This document shows positions 7,952 to 16,469 of a DNA stretch of 46,487 bases, piece by piece. The translations under genes and the position numbers were made by a program. Location: contig NZ_SIJB01000036.1 of assembly GCF_009910845.1 (NCBI RefSeq), positions 1 to 46,487 on the forward strand, read 5' to 3'. Position 1 is the first letter of the stretch, and the number at the start of each line of letters is the position of its first letter. The notes below the pieces were generated by a model, which was not told the origin of the DNA, ran no database searches, and saw only the letters and a program-made list of their open reading frames with translations. Source of the stretch: Chengkuizengella marina (GTDB taxonomy: Bacteria > Bacillota > Bacilli > Paenibacillales > KCTC-33759).

Positions 7952-9145
7952 TTAGAGTTTCCCATTTAACCCATTTACATACATATAATCTAACGTCATT
8001 CCTAAAAGTAATTGCACAGCATTTTTCATTGCACTTTCTTCAAAGTCAAATTTAGGGTGATGATGAGGAAAGTTTATTCTTTTCTCTTCATCTCCTGCTC
8101 CTACAAACATAAAACATCCAGGAATTTTTTTTAAGTAATATGAAAAATCCTCACCTGCCATGATGAGTGGAGATGTCATAATTTTTGAATTCACAAATTC
8201 ATTTTTTTCCATTTTAAAAAAACGATTCGTTTCCTCTTTATGGTTTACAACAGGAGGGTATACATTAATGTAATTTAATTTAATTTCAGCATCGTACATG
8301 ATTCCAATTTGTTCACAAATATGTGTAAAACGTTTTTGAATATTAGCCCTTATGTCATCACTAAACGTTCGTACAGTGCCTTTAATCGTACATAATGAGG
8401 ATATGATGTTAAAACTGCTTCCTGAATGAAAGGAACCAACAGAAACAACAGCAGGGTCTATAGGATTTACCATTCGACTTACAATAGATTGTAATTGCAC
8501 AACTAACTGTGCCCCAATATATGTACTATCCACAGTATTATGTGGTAATCCTGCATGCCCTCCTCTTCCAACAATTTTAATCTCAAACTCATCTACTGAT
8601 GCCATAATAGGTCCAGCAATACAAGAAACATTCCCTGATTGTAATGGTGTCCATAAATGGATTCCATAAATAACATCAACATCTTCCAATGCACCGTCAT
8701 TAATCATAGTTAAAGCTCCACCTGGATATTGCTCCTCAGCAGGCTGAAATATGAGTCTGATCTTCCCATTTAACCCGGATCGATCTTCTTGTAGTATTTT
8801 AGCGATAGCAAGTAAAATTGTTGTATGACCATCATGTCCGCAAGCATGCATTATATTTTGTTCTTGTGAAGCATAATTCACTTTCTTTTGGTCTTGAATA
8901 GGTAATGCATCTATATCTGCTCTTAATGCTACTGTAGGTCCAGGTTTTTTACCTTCAATCGTTGCAATCACTCCAAGGTCATTTTTTGATTTTTTCGCTT
9001 CAATTCCCCAATTTGAAAGTTTGTCAAATATAAATTGAGTTGTTTTAAACTCTTGAAAAGATAATTCAGGATTCATATGTAAATGCCTTCTCCAATTCAC
9101 CATTTCAGGAAAAAGTTCTTCAATCTTTTGATAATATTTTTTCAT
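7952..9145 (-). CDS. M20 family N-acyl-amino-acid amidohydrolase
   Basis: A metal-dependent amidohydrolase of the M20D family (IAA-amino acid, hippurate and N-acyl-amino-acid hydrolases). Landmarks are WRRHLHMNPELSFQE near the N-terminus, metal-binding HACGHDGHTT (residues 100-109), the AEEQYPGGA glutamates, the dimerisation-domain GGHAGLPHNTVD, and MAGEDFSYY late in the protein. It removes acyl groups from N-acylated amino acids; the exact acyl donor cannot be read. I start at ATG 9145 because AAGGTG (9152-9157) then lies 6 nt upstream; in-frame ATG and GTG codons further upstream overlap that site. The product is 397 residues, with no signal peptide. Confidence 0.9.
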   Translation of the reverse strand: MKKYYQKIEELFPEMVNWRRHLHMNPELSFQEFKTTQFIFDKLSNWGIEAKKSKNDLGVIATIEGKKPGPTVALRADIDALPIQDQKKVNYASQEQNIMHACGHDGHTTILLAIAKILQEDRSGLNGKIRLIFQPAEEQYPGGALTMINDGALEDVDVIYGIHLWTPLQSGNVSCIAGPIMASVDEFEIKIVGRGGHAGLPHNTVDSTYIGAQLVVQLQSIVSRMVNPIDPAVVSVGSFHSGSSFNIISSLCTIKGTVRTFSDDIRANIQKRFTHICEQIGIMYDAEIKLNYINVYPPVVNHKEETNRFFKMEKNEFVNSKIMTSPLIMAGEDFSYYLKKIPGCFMFVGAGDEEKRINFPHHHPKFDFEESAMKNAVQLLLGMTLDYMYVNGLNGKL

Positions 9146-9235
9146 TCTCATCACCTTCTAATCAAATCATTATCTTTTCATATTATATCATCATCTTCAT
9201 TAAACGTTTGTCATGAAATTTTAAAAGGTTAAAAC

Positions 9236-9264
9236 TTGCACAACTGATTGAAACATAATATCAT
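9236..9264 (+). promoter_or_regulatory. promoter for the yugN-ftsW pair
   Basis: TTGCAC (9236-9241), 17 nt, TATCAT (9259-9264), 35 bp before the first start codon. It is the best match in the divergent gap between the M20 gene and the rightward pair. Confidence 0.5.
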
Positions 9265-9299
9265 GGATAAAGAATAAATAGGACTTTGGAGGTTATTTC

Positions 9300-9641
9300 A
9301 TGATATTAGATAAAACAAAACTACAAGGGGTACAAAGTGAATTAAAATATATGGACGAAATCACAAGTGGACTAGGCTTTGTGAGAGGTCAGTGGGAATA
9401 TTACCGTGCTACATATGATTTCAGAATTCAAGATGAAAAAAACGATGTGTATTTTTTAAGAATAAATTGCAGAGTTATTGATGGAAAAATGGAGTCCCCT
9501 TATGCTGTTTTAACTCCAGAAGATATTTACATAGGTATAGAGTCGTTCCCTCACGGACTAGATTATAGTGTTGAAATCCCTGAATCAGTATTAAAAATAG
9601 CAAATGATAAAATGTCTGAATTAGAAAAGCTATTGAGCTAG
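9300..9641 (+). CDS. YugN-like family protein
   Basis: A 113-residue soluble protein resembling the YugN-like family (PF08868) of Bacillales. The features are a compact alpha/beta sequence with GFVRGQWEYYRATYDFRI, then YFLRINCRVIDG, then a tail EDIYIGIESFPHGLDY. The molecular function of YugN proteins is unknown. The ATG at 9300 sits behind GGAGG. The stop is only 10 bp before the ftsW start, so the two are surely one operon and the protein may work in or around cell-wall synthesis, though that is guilt by association only. Confidence 0.75.
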   Translation: MILDKTKLQGVQSELKYMDEITSGLGFVRGQWEYYRATYDFRIQDEKNDVYFLRINCRVIDGKMESPYAVLTPEDIYIGIESFPHGLDYSVEIPESVLKIANDKMSELEKLLS

Positions 9642-9651
9642 GGTATAGACA

Positions 9652-10800
9652 ATGGATACTAGTCAAAGAGGTACACCAGATTTTATTCTACTTTTTTTAA
9701 CGTTTTTACTAGTAGGGTTTGGGATCGTAATGGTTTTTAGTTCCAGTTCACCGATTGCCTCTTTTTACTTACAAGATGCTTTATATTACACCAAAAAGCA
9801 AGTTCTATTTGCAATCGTAGGTTTAGTTGTTATGTTTTTTGTTATGAATATGCGTATCGAAAAACTTAAGAAATGGATTGTGCCTGTCAATTTTATGATT
9901 ATAATCATGCTCTTTATGGTATTATTTACGGAGCCAATCAATGGTGCGAAAAGTTGGATACCTTTGGGGTCTTTCGGTACTATACAACCATCTGAGTTTG
10001 CAAAGATTGGAATTATTTTATATATTGCTGCGCTCATATGTAAAAAAGGAGATCAGTTTAGAAATTTTAAAACGGGTTTGCTTCCTGTATTAACCATTAT
10101 CGCATTTATATCTTTATTGATATTGATTCAGCCCGATATTGGAACAGCTGCAATCCTAATCTTTGGAACAATGTTAGTTGTTTTTGTAGGTGGAGCTAAC
10201 CTTAAACATTTATTAGGTATTTTTGCAATTTTTTCTGGTCTGATGACTTTATTTTTACTGATCTTAACCAATATTGAGATAACGAGCGGACCTATCAATG
10301 AAAGATTAAGCCGATTTACTTCCTATCAAGACCCATGGGCAGATCCATTAGGTGGTGGATATCATATCATCCAATCATTATATGCGTTTGGACATGGGGG
10401 AATGACAGGTGCTGGATTTGGACAAAGTATTCAAAAGCTATTTTATTTACCCTTTGCATATAATGATTTTATCTTTTCAATTATTGGTGAGGAATTAGGC
10501 TTTATTGGCAGTACCCTTTTTATAATCACATACTTGCTATTATTGTGGAGAGGATTAGTCATTTCTATTAAATCACCTGAAATGTTTGGAACATTAGTAG
10601 GGACTGGTATAGTTGGAATATTAGCAATCCAGGCACTAATCAATATAGGTGGAGTGACCAATGCGATCCCGATAACTGGAGTCCCTCTTCCGTTCATTAG
10701 TCAAGGAGGCTCTTCTTTGATCACCTCTTTAATCAGTGTCGGCATTCTACTTAGTATCTCACGTGAAAACAATAGACTAGCCAAATTAGAAAAAAAATAA
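9652..10800 (+). CDS. ftsW: SEDS family peptidoglycan polymerase, FtsW-like
   Basis: A 382-residue polytopic membrane protein of the FtsW/RodA/SpoVE family with about ten membrane helices. Family signatures visible are NGAKSWIPLGSFGTIQPSEFAKI, the QPDIGTAA segment containing the conserved catalytic-type aspartate, a long extracellular loop ending in GGGYHIIQSLYAFGHGG, IIGEELGFIG, and the C-terminal PITGVPLPFISQGGSSL. SEDS proteins polymerise lipid II into glycan strands alongside a class B penicillin-binding protein. Length and sequence suit the division (FtsW) or sporulation (SpoVE) branch more than RodA, but these cannot be separated with certainty by eye. It ends just before a strong terminator. 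Confidence 0.88.
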   Translation: MDTSQRGTPDFILLFLTFLLVGFGIVMVFSSSSPIASFYLQDALYYTKKQVLFAIVGLVVMFFVMNMRIEKLKKWIVPVNFMIIIMLFMVLFTEPINGAKSWIPLGSFGTIQPSEFAKIGIILYIAALICKKGDQFRNFKTGLLPVLTIIAFISLLILIQPDIGTAAILIFGTMLVVFVGGANLKHLLGIFAIFSGLMTLFLLILTNIEITSGPINERLSRFTSYQDPWADPLGGGYHIIQSLYAFGHGGMTGAGFGQSIQKLFYLPFAYNDFIFSIIGEELGFIGSTLFIITYLLLLWRGLVISIKSPEMFGTLVGTGIVGILAIQALINIGGVTNAIPITGVPLPFISQGGSSLITSLISVGILLSISRENNRLAKLEKK

Positions 10801-10820
10801 CCCCATATCGGGGTTATTTT
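10796..10820 (+). terminator. intrinsic terminator of yugN-ftsW
   Basis: AATAACCCC (10796-10804) pairs perfectly with GGGGTTATT (10810-10818) around a 5-nt loop and continues into T-rich sequence. The left arm overlaps the ftsW stop codon. Confidence 0.8.
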
Positions 10821-10865
10821 AGAATTTTCCAACTTTACCTACTTAATATATTTTATGAATATAAG

Positions 10866-11234
10866 TTATTTTACTCTTTGAAGCGTTTCAGTTACTTCCT
10901 CTTGGAAAGCAACACCTTCCACTTTAACATTTACCTCCACAACAGATAGACCAGTCAAACTCATTACAGATTCTTTTACATTTGTTTGCAGGTTTTTGCA
11001 AACCTCATGAATTTTTGAGCCATAATTTACGATCACTCGCAAATCAATTGCAGTTTCTAATTTGCCTACTTCAACAGAAACACCTTTTTGTACATTTTTA
11101 CCACTTAACCTTTTTGCAAGTCCTTCTGAAATCCCTCCAGACATACCTGCGATTCCAGGTGTCTCAATGGCTGCTAAACCAGCAATTGTAGCTACTACAT
11201 CGTTTGATATACGAATATCACCAGTCTCGGACAT
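10866..11234 (-). CDS. Asp23/Gls24 family envelope stress protein
   Basis: A 122-residue protein of the Asp23/Gls24 family, similar to B. subtilis YloU/YqhY. It carries ISNDVVATIAGLAAIETPGI near the start, a central VSVEVGKLETAIDLRVIVNYG, and a C-terminal VVEVNVKVEGVAF. Family members are abundant cytoplasmic or membrane-associated proteins linked to cell-wall homeostasis or fatty-acid synthesis control. I start at ATG 11234, where AAGGGGTGAG lies immediately upstream; the longer frame to 11258 lacks a site. It is the last gene of a leftward series with ylaN and the HPr-like gene, but a hairpin at 11269-11288 separates it from ylaN. Confidence 0.88.
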   Translation of the reverse strand: MSETGDIRISNDVVATIAGLAAIETPGIAGMSGGISEGLAKRLSGKNVQKGVSVEVGKLETAIDLRVIVNYGSKIHEVCKNLQTNVKESVMSLTGLSVVEVNVKVEGVAFQEEVTETLQRVK

Positions 11235-11268
11235 AAGCTCACCCCTTCTTATTTTCAATATATGAAAT

Positions 11269-11288
11269 AAAAAGCTCTTTATAGAGCT
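11269..11288 (-). terminator. terminator after ylaN
   Basis: A perfect AGCTCT/AGAGCT stem with a 4-nt loop (11273-11288) followed on the minus strand by TTTTTATTT. It sits between ylaN and the Asp23-type gene. Confidence 0.6.
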
Positions 11289-11327
11289 AATTTGAAATAG
11301 TAGAGGTGCCCTTTTTATAAAAAGAAC

Positions 11328-11627
11328 TCAAAGACACTCATCTTTACTTTGATTTAGTGCTTCATACAGTTTAGCTAAATTTCTTTCAAGCTCACTTAAA
11401 ATTTCCTTACCTGTTGTATTAGTCATTAAACCTGCTCTTACAGCAAAATCAATTTCTCTTGATAAGCCGTACATTTGAGTGTCCAAAACTTCCTCATATA
11501 AAGGACATCTACGATTGGCGAGTGTTTCCATTTGCACTTCGATCAACTTTAAAATTTTATCTGCATCTTCTTTAAGAAGATTATAGGCTTTTTGAACTAA
11601 ATCGTTTGATATTTCAGATGTAGACAC
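11328..11627 (-). CDS. ylaN: YlaN family protein (UPF0358)
   Basis: A 99-residue protein that matches YlaN nearly end to end: [48 protein letters not shown], and a helical tail. YlaN is conserved in Bacillales. Published work associates it with iron homeostasis through interaction with the Fur repressor, and it was earlier listed as essential under some conditions. I use the GTG at 11627, which has a strong AGGGGGG seven bases upstream; the upstream extension to 11699 is unsupported. B. subtilis YlaN is about 93 residues, in agreement. Confidence 0.9.
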   Translation of the reverse strand: MSTSEISNDLVQKAYNLLKEDADKILKLIEVQMETLANRRCPLYEEVLDTQMYGLSREIDFAVRAGLMTNTTGKEILSELERNLAKLYEALNQSKDECL

Positions 11628-11754
11628 CCAACTTCCCCCCTGTGATATGGTCACTACCCTTTTAAAAAATAGTTTAGACGAAAACGTGGAAATACACAAG
11701 AGATGATCTATAATTCATGAAGGAAGCAAGGTAATAAAGGATAAATCATTAAGA

Positions 11755-11997
11755 TTAATCTTTTTTTACTACAATTGTTAAATTATGCTTAGCAAATACT
11801 TCTTGCATGCTAGCAATGGCTTCTTCTTGGTCAGGACCATGTACGTGTAATTCATAACTATTTGAATCCACTAAGGTAGTAAACAAACCTAAAATACTCT
11901 TAACATCAATATACTTGTTTTCAAACTGTAGTACGATAGAAGAAGTAAATTTATTAGCGGTTTGAGATATTTCCATAATAGCTTCATTTTTTGACAT
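11755..11997 (-). CDS. HPr-like protein lacking the phosphocarrier histidine
   Basis: An 80-residue protein that aligns with HPr of the phosphotransferase system from about HPr residue 20 onward: QTANKF versus QTASKY, and YIDVKSILGLFT versus TVNLKSIMGVMS. The segment that should carry the GIHARP active site is replaced by MSKNEAI, so the position of His15 is Lys3 and that of Arg17 is Glu5. The regulatory serine (HPr Ser46) is kept as Ser34 in KSILG. It cannot act as a PEP-dependent phosphocarrier, but might be an HPr-kinase substrate or a dead regulatory homologue. The start is ATG at 11997 behind GGAGGG with a 6-nt gap; no better upstream start restores the missing strand. Confidence 0.8.
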   Translation of the reverse strand: MSKNEAIMEISQTANKFTSSIVLQFENKYIDVKSILGLFTTLVDSNSYELHVHGPDQEEAIASMQEVFAKHNLTIVVKKD

Positions 11998-12102
11998 ATG
12001 TTTCCCTCCATTATTAAATGCCATATATTTCATTAAATATATGATAACTCGTGTTGATGAATTCACGCAAGTTATTTCTTAGAAAAATACGACTACAGCC
12101 CG

Positions 12103-13233
12103 TTATGTTAGATTTTCTGGATTTAATAGCGCTAATTCACTAATCACAAAACGACCATCTTTTCGAATTAACCTGTCATCAAAATAAATTTCTCCACCTC
12201 CGAACTCTGGTCTTTGGATCAATACTAAATCCCAATGTACGGAAGATCGATTACCATTATCTGCTTCATCATACGCTTGACCAGGTGTGAAATGCAAGCT
12301 ACCATCGATTTTTTCATCAAATAAAATATCCTTCATAGGATTTTTAATATATGGATTAAAACCTAAGCTAAATTCCCCTATGTAACGTGCTCCCTGATCT
12401 GAATCCAAAATCTTGTTTAGTCTTTCTGAATTGTTACTTGTAGCTTCAACTATTTTTCCATTTTCAAACTTGAACTGTATATTTTCAAAAGTGATACCTG
12501 AATATACAGTTGGAGTATTGTATGAAATCGTTCCATTCACTGACTCTAATACAGGGGCCGTATACACTTCTCCATCAGGAATGTTATTAGAACCGGCACA
12601 TTTAATAGCAGGAATATCTTTAATTGAAAAGCTTAATTCTGTTCCTGGAGATTTGATTCTGACCTTATCTGTTTGATTCATTAACTTCACTAATGCATCC
12701 ATGGAATTAGACATTTTAGCATAATCCAAGTTACATACATTGAAATAAAAATCTTCAAAATTTTCTGTACTCATATTAGCAGATTGAGCCATCGAATTAT
12801 TTGGATATCTTAATATTACCCATTTTGTTTGTTTCACCCTCTGCTCAGAATGTACAGGATGACGGTAATCATTAATATACATCTTCATTTTTTCATCAGG
12901 TACATCAGATAATTCATTGGAATTATCACCTGAGCGAATGCCAATATAAGCATCCATCCTTTTCATACGAATTAAATCGTAGGATGACCACTCTTCAATT
13001 TGACCCTTTGAAGCATTCATTAATAAAGATCTCATTACTGAAGGATCAGTAATTTCTACAAAAGGAAGCCCTCCACAAGCTTGAACTTCTTCAATAATAC
13101 TTTTCAATAATTCTCTTTCTGTACCAATCATCTCAATTAAAACCTTTTCTCCAGGTTTACATTCAATAGAATAATTTACTAACTGTTTAGCTAGTGTTTG
13201 TACTCTTGGATCTCTCACCTTATCAACCTCCAT
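12103..13233 (-). CDS. M29 family aminopeptidase
   Basis: A 376-residue metallo-aminopeptidase of the M29 (AmpS/thermophilic aminopeptidase T) family. The conserved blocks are PGEKVLIEM, IRSGDNSNELSDV, the metal-binding NIPDGEVYTAP, ARYIGEFSLGFNP, and the two histidine blocks DGSLHFTPGQAY and SSVHWDLVLIQ. It removes N-terminal amino acids from peptides in the cytoplasm using two metal ions. The ATG at 13233 is followed by VDKVRDPRVQTLAKQLVNYS, the normal family start. It lies 105 bp upstream of the HPr-like gene in the same orientation; any functional link is unknown. Confidence 0.92.
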   Translation of the reverse strand: MEVDKVRDPRVQTLAKQLVNYSIECKPGEKVLIEMIGTERELLKSIIEEVQACGGLPFVEITDPSVMRSLLMNASKGQIEEWSSYDLIRMKRMDAYIGIRSGDNSNELSDVPDEKMKMYINDYRHPVHSEQRVKQTKWVILRYPNNSMAQSANMSTENFEDFYFNVCNLDYAKMSNSMDALVKLMNQTDKVRIKSPGTELSFSIKDIPAIKCAGSNNIPDGEVYTAPVLESVNGTISYNTPTVYSGITFENIQFKFENGKIVEATSNNSERLNKILDSDQGARYIGEFSLGFNPYIKNPMKDILFDEKIDGSLHFTPGQAYDEADNGNRSSVHWDLVLIQRPEFGGGEIYFDDRLIRKDGRFVISELALLNPENLT

Positions 13234-13334
13234 ATCTTTTAACCAATCACAATGTTCTACATAAAAATTTTAACACAATTCTTCCGTGATTTAAAAGTTT
13301 AGTATCCTTCACGATAATCAAACTCATATTAATT

Positions 13335-13386
13335 AAAAAATGCTCAAATGTTAGGTCATACTGATTTCATCTCTATACATTGAGCA
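13335..13386 (-). terminator. terminator of the diguanylate cyclase gene
   Basis: ACATTGAGCA (13377-13386) and TGCTCAAATGT (13341-13351) form a stem with one bulge. On the minus strand it ends in six T (plus-strand A at 13335-13340). It lies 8 bp beyond the stop. Confidence 0.65.
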
Positions 13387-13393
13387 ATTTTAT

Positions 13394-15379
13394 TTATTCA
13401 TTAACTTGTATTTGATTTCTTCCTAATTTCTTAGCTTCGTATAGTGCCATATCTGCTTTATATATTAAGTTTTCAACTCCGATGATTTTATCATCTAAGC
13501 TCCAATCAGAAATTCCACATGAAACACTAACTCGGGGATTTGTCTCATTATATACTCTATTTCTGATACGCTCAGCTATTTTTATTGCTTGTTCTACCTT
13601 GGCTTCAGGAATATAGACTGCTATTTCTTCACCACCCCATCTTGCAGCGATGTCTGAATCCCGAATACAAGACTGAATAATTTTACTAACTTGTTTCAAA
13701 ATCTTATCTCCAAGTTGATGACCATATTGATCGTTTACTTTTTTAAAGAAGTCTATATCGAACAGAATTAGTGAACCATAATGATGATCAATTAACATCT
13801 TCGTAACCTGTTCATCTAAATAATGCCTTGCATATAATCCTGTTAAATTATCAGTAATCACCATTCGATTCATTTCATCATGAAGCATAGCGTTACTCAT
13901 TGCAAGTCCAATATGCGTTGAAAGAATTTGCAACATTCTAAAATTATCATATGTAAAAAAGTTTGGCATTTGATTTGTAAACATGACAACACCTGAAACT
14001 TCATCATTTACGAGTATAGGTGAAGCAATTAACGAACGAGATTTTGTAATTTCCATCACCTTTGAACTTACAGAAGGATCCGTATTATAATCTTGAACAA
14101 TTAGGCCTTCTTTTGTTTGATTCACAACACCAGAAAAGCCATAGTTTATTGAAAAAACATCATTCGTTAAATTTGGAATATTACTTGATTTTATAATAAT
14201 TTGATTTTTCTCCTTATTAAATTCAAGTATACATCCAAAATCCGCATTAAATATATTAATTAATTCATTGGAAATATAATCAAAAAGTTCATATAAATTC
14301 AAACTTTTATTTAACCTTCGCGTAATATCATTAATTAATCTTAACTCACCAATTAACGAATTAGACTGTTCCAATAATTTAGCGTTTTCAAAAGCAACCC
14401 CTGCTGAATCGGCTAACATAGAAACAAAGTTAATTTCCTTATCACAAAAGACCTCTAAGTTCGTTTGAATTCTAAAAACACCATATACAGCCTGTAAACC
14501 ACGTAATGGAACGGAAATTAGCTGGTTGTCTGATTCAAGACGTTGTACTTGAATTTCACCTTCCATAAAGGCACGCTTACAATAAGGATCTTCATTTACG
14601 TCAAATGATATTGATTTAAGCGATGTATTGGGTTTATTATCTAACGATAAAAATAATTGAACTTCACATCTTGGATAAATATCTTTTATCTTTTGTATGA
14701 CTTCAGATAATATTAAATCCCCGTCTAATTTTGATTGAAGATTTTTATTTATCTGGTATAGTTGCTCTTTGAGTTTATGTTCTTTAGAAATCTTTAAATT
14801 TTCCGTATATAGTTTAAAATTCAAATGAGCTTCTATATTTTTGTGTAAGATCGATTGAAAAGACATTCCAAGCGATTTAATTACAAAAAGTTCATTCATA
14901 TTTTCATCTTGTTCCAAAATAGCACCTAACACTACTTTCTGATTATTTACCACTGAAAATACGATAGGAATAGGCACTGCACTAGTAATGTATTTTTTAA
15001 ATGGCTCATATGTATGTTCTTCAAGATAAACCATACTTAGTTCTAAATGACTAATACACTTATTTAATGCGTTTACTCCTAACTCCGATTTATCCCAAAC
15101 AACATCAGGTTCTAAAATGAAATTTAATTTATTAGTATAGACCCAATCTGAAAAAACATGACTTTCCAACAATTTCCCATTCATATCTGCTATAAAAAAA
15201 GCACCCTGAACTTTGAGTGATTCAGTGATGATTTGATTAATAAACTCTTTAAATGATTTTGTTATGAACTGATTTAGAAGTTGATCATTCATATTTTCAT
15301 TAATAATACTATAGTCCCATTGATGAGAGGTATGTACACTATCCTTTTTAATCTTGCACTGATTACTATTCACATTCAC
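13394..15379 (-). CDS. diguanylate cyclase with three GAF-type sensor domains
   Basis: A 661-residue cytoplasmic signalling protein with no membrane helix. Residues about 35-185 resemble the N-terminal GAF sensor of AcoR/DhaR-type activators (SELGVNALNKCIS, then YLEEHTYEPFKKYITSAVPIP). Two more GAF-like domains follow, about 215-335 (ending FVSMLADSAGVAFENAKLLEQ) and 350-497. The GGDEF domain spans about 507-659 with active-site GGEEI (582-586) and an intact RDSD inhibitory I-site five residues upstream. It should make cyclic di-GMP from GTP under control of small-molecule or redox input. The GTG at 15379 has AAGGTG 5 nt upstream. It appears monocistronic, and its ligand is unknown. Confidence 0.9.
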   Translation of the reverse strand: MNVNSNQCKIKKDSVHTSHQWDYSIINENMNDQLLNQFITKSFKEFINQIITESLKVQGAFFIADMNGKLLESHVFSDWVYTNKLNFILEPDVVWDKSELGVNALNKCISHLELSMVYLEEHTYEPFKKYITSAVPIPIVFSVVNNQKVVLGAILEQDENMNELFVIKSLGMSFQSILHKNIEAHLNFKLYTENLKISKEHKLKEQLYQINKNLQSKLDGDLILSEVIQKIKDIYPRCEVQLFLSLDNKPNTSLKSISFDVNEDPYCKRAFMEGEIQVQRLESDNQLISVPLRGLQAVYGVFRIQTNLEVFCDKEINFVSMLADSAGVAFENAKLLEQSNSLIGELRLINDITRRLNKSLNLYELFDYISNELINIFNADFGCILEFNKEKNQIIIKSSNIPNLTNDVFSINYGFSGVVNQTKEGLIVQDYNTDPSVSSKVMEITKSRSLIASPILVNDEVSGVVMFTNQMPNFFTYDNFRMLQILSTHIGLAMSNAMLHDEMNRMVITDNLTGLYARHYLDEQVTKMLIDHHYGSLILFDIDFFKKVNDQYGHQLGDKILKQVSKIIQSCIRDSDIAARWGGEEIAVYIPEAKVEQAIKIAERIRNRVYNETNPRVSVSCGISDWSLDDKIIGVENLIYKADMALYEAKKLGRNQIQVNE

Positions 15380-15554
15380 ACAAACACCTTCTTCACCAAA
15401 AAAAGATAGTAGACACAGGGTCTTAAGTCATGTATGATAATATGTATTTTATAGAATCCCATTTTCCAATATATCTATAATACTATTATTTTAGTGATTT
15501 TGCACTATATCAATTTGATGTAGATCAGAAATATAACTATTTTTTAGTAAAAAC

Positions 15555-15582
15555 TTGACTTAAGCAGTACTTTTCTTATAAA
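15555..15582 (+). promoter_or_regulatory. rpsD promoter
   Basis: TTGACT (15555-15560), 16 nt, TATAAA (15577-15582). The predicted start near 15590 leaves a leader of about 205 nt. The rest of the gene-free stretch, 15380-15554, shows nothing recognisable beyond AT-rich sequence where the leftward cyclase promoter must lie. Confidence 0.6.
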
Positions 15583-15589
15583 ATTAACG

Positions 15590-15796
15590 ATTAGAGAATG
15601 TGGATAGCGTTATGTATTTATGGTGGGAAAAATTTGTGTAAATACCCTCACTAATTTTATGGATGATAGACCTGCGGCTGAAGAGTTTATCAATGTTTAA
15701 CCTCGCTATCCCTTTGGTTAAACTGCATAAATTTAGGCACAAGCTGAAACCGACCAATTTAAATTTAATTATTAATTATAAAAGGAGTCAAAATAC
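15590..15796 (+). promoter_or_regulatory. rpsD leader with pseudoknot-capable autoregulatory structure
   Basis: The leader can form a perfect 8-bp hairpin, GTTTAACC (15695-15702) with GGTTAAAC (15716-15723). Its 13-nt loop contains CGCTATCC (15704-15711), which is perfectly complementary to GGATAGCG (15602-15609), about 95 nt upstream. That gives a classic pseudoknot. In B. subtilis rpsD is autogenously repressed by S4 binding a leader of similar size, so this is very likely the S4 target. A Shine-Dalgarno AAAGGAG follows just before the ATG. Confidence 0.7.
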
Positions 15797-16396
15797 ATGG
15801 CACGTTACACAGGTCCAAAATTCAAATTAAGTCGTCGCTTAGGAATTTCCTTAAGCGGTACAGGTAAGGAATTAAAAAGAAATTATCCACCAGGTCAACA
15901 TGGTGCAAATCAAAGAAGAAAAATTAGCGGATACGGTTTACAACTTATGGAAAAGCAAAAACTTCGTCATATGTACGGTTTAAATGAAAAGCAATTCCGT
16001 AATCTGTTTGACAAAGCTTCTAATATGAAAGGTATTTCTGGTGAAAACTTCATGATCTTATTAGAAAGCCGTTTAGATAATTTAGTTTATCGTTTTGCAT
16101 TATCCAATTCACGTGCTGGAGCTCGTCAGCTTGTAGCACATGGACATGTGACTGTAAATGGTAAAAAAGTGGATATTCCATCTTATGCTGTTAAACCAGG
16201 TGACGTAATTGGTTTAAGAGAAAAAAGCAGAGGATTAAAAGTCATCAAAGAATCAATGGAAAACAGCAACTTTACTCCGGCTTATGTAGAATTTGATGAA
16301 AAAGCAATGGAAGGTAAATATGTTCGCTATCCAGAACGTGCGGAATTACCTCCTGAAATCAACGAACAACAAATCGTCGAGCTTTACAGTAGATAA
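15797..16396 (+). CDS. rpsD: 30S ribosomal protein S4
   Basis: A 199-residue primary 16S rRNA-binding protein that nucleates 30S assembly. It opens with [19 protein letters not shown], has YPPGQHG, and carries the S4 RNA-binding domain (about 91-150) with [20 protein letters not shown] and [13 protein letters not shown]. The N-terminal region lacks the Cys cluster of zinc-binding S4 paralogues, so it is the zinc-independent type. As in B. subtilis, rpsD stands alone next to tyrS rather than in the main ribosomal cluster, with its own leader and terminator. Confidence 0.98.
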   Translation: MARYTGPKFKLSRRLGISLSGTGKELKRNYPPGQHGANQRRKISGYGLQLMEKQKLRHMYGLNEKQFRNLFDKASNMKGISGENFMILLESRLDNLVYRFALSNSRAGARQLVAHGHVTVNGKKVDIPSYAVKPGDVIGLREKSRGLKVIKESMENSNFTPAYVEFDEKAMEGKYVRYPERAELPPEINEQQIVELYSR

Positions 16397-16397
16397 T

Positions 16398-16425
16398 AAA
16401 AACCCCCTCATTGAGGGGGTTTTTT
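16398..16425. terminator. bidirectional terminator between rpsD and tyrS
   Basis: CCCCCTC pairs with GAGGGGG around a 3-nt loop, with an A-tract on the left and a T-tract on the right, so it can end both convergent transcripts. Confidence 0.9.
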
Positions 16426-16469
16426 CTATATTCAATTCTTACAAATAGTCTATTCTACTCCTCACTTTT

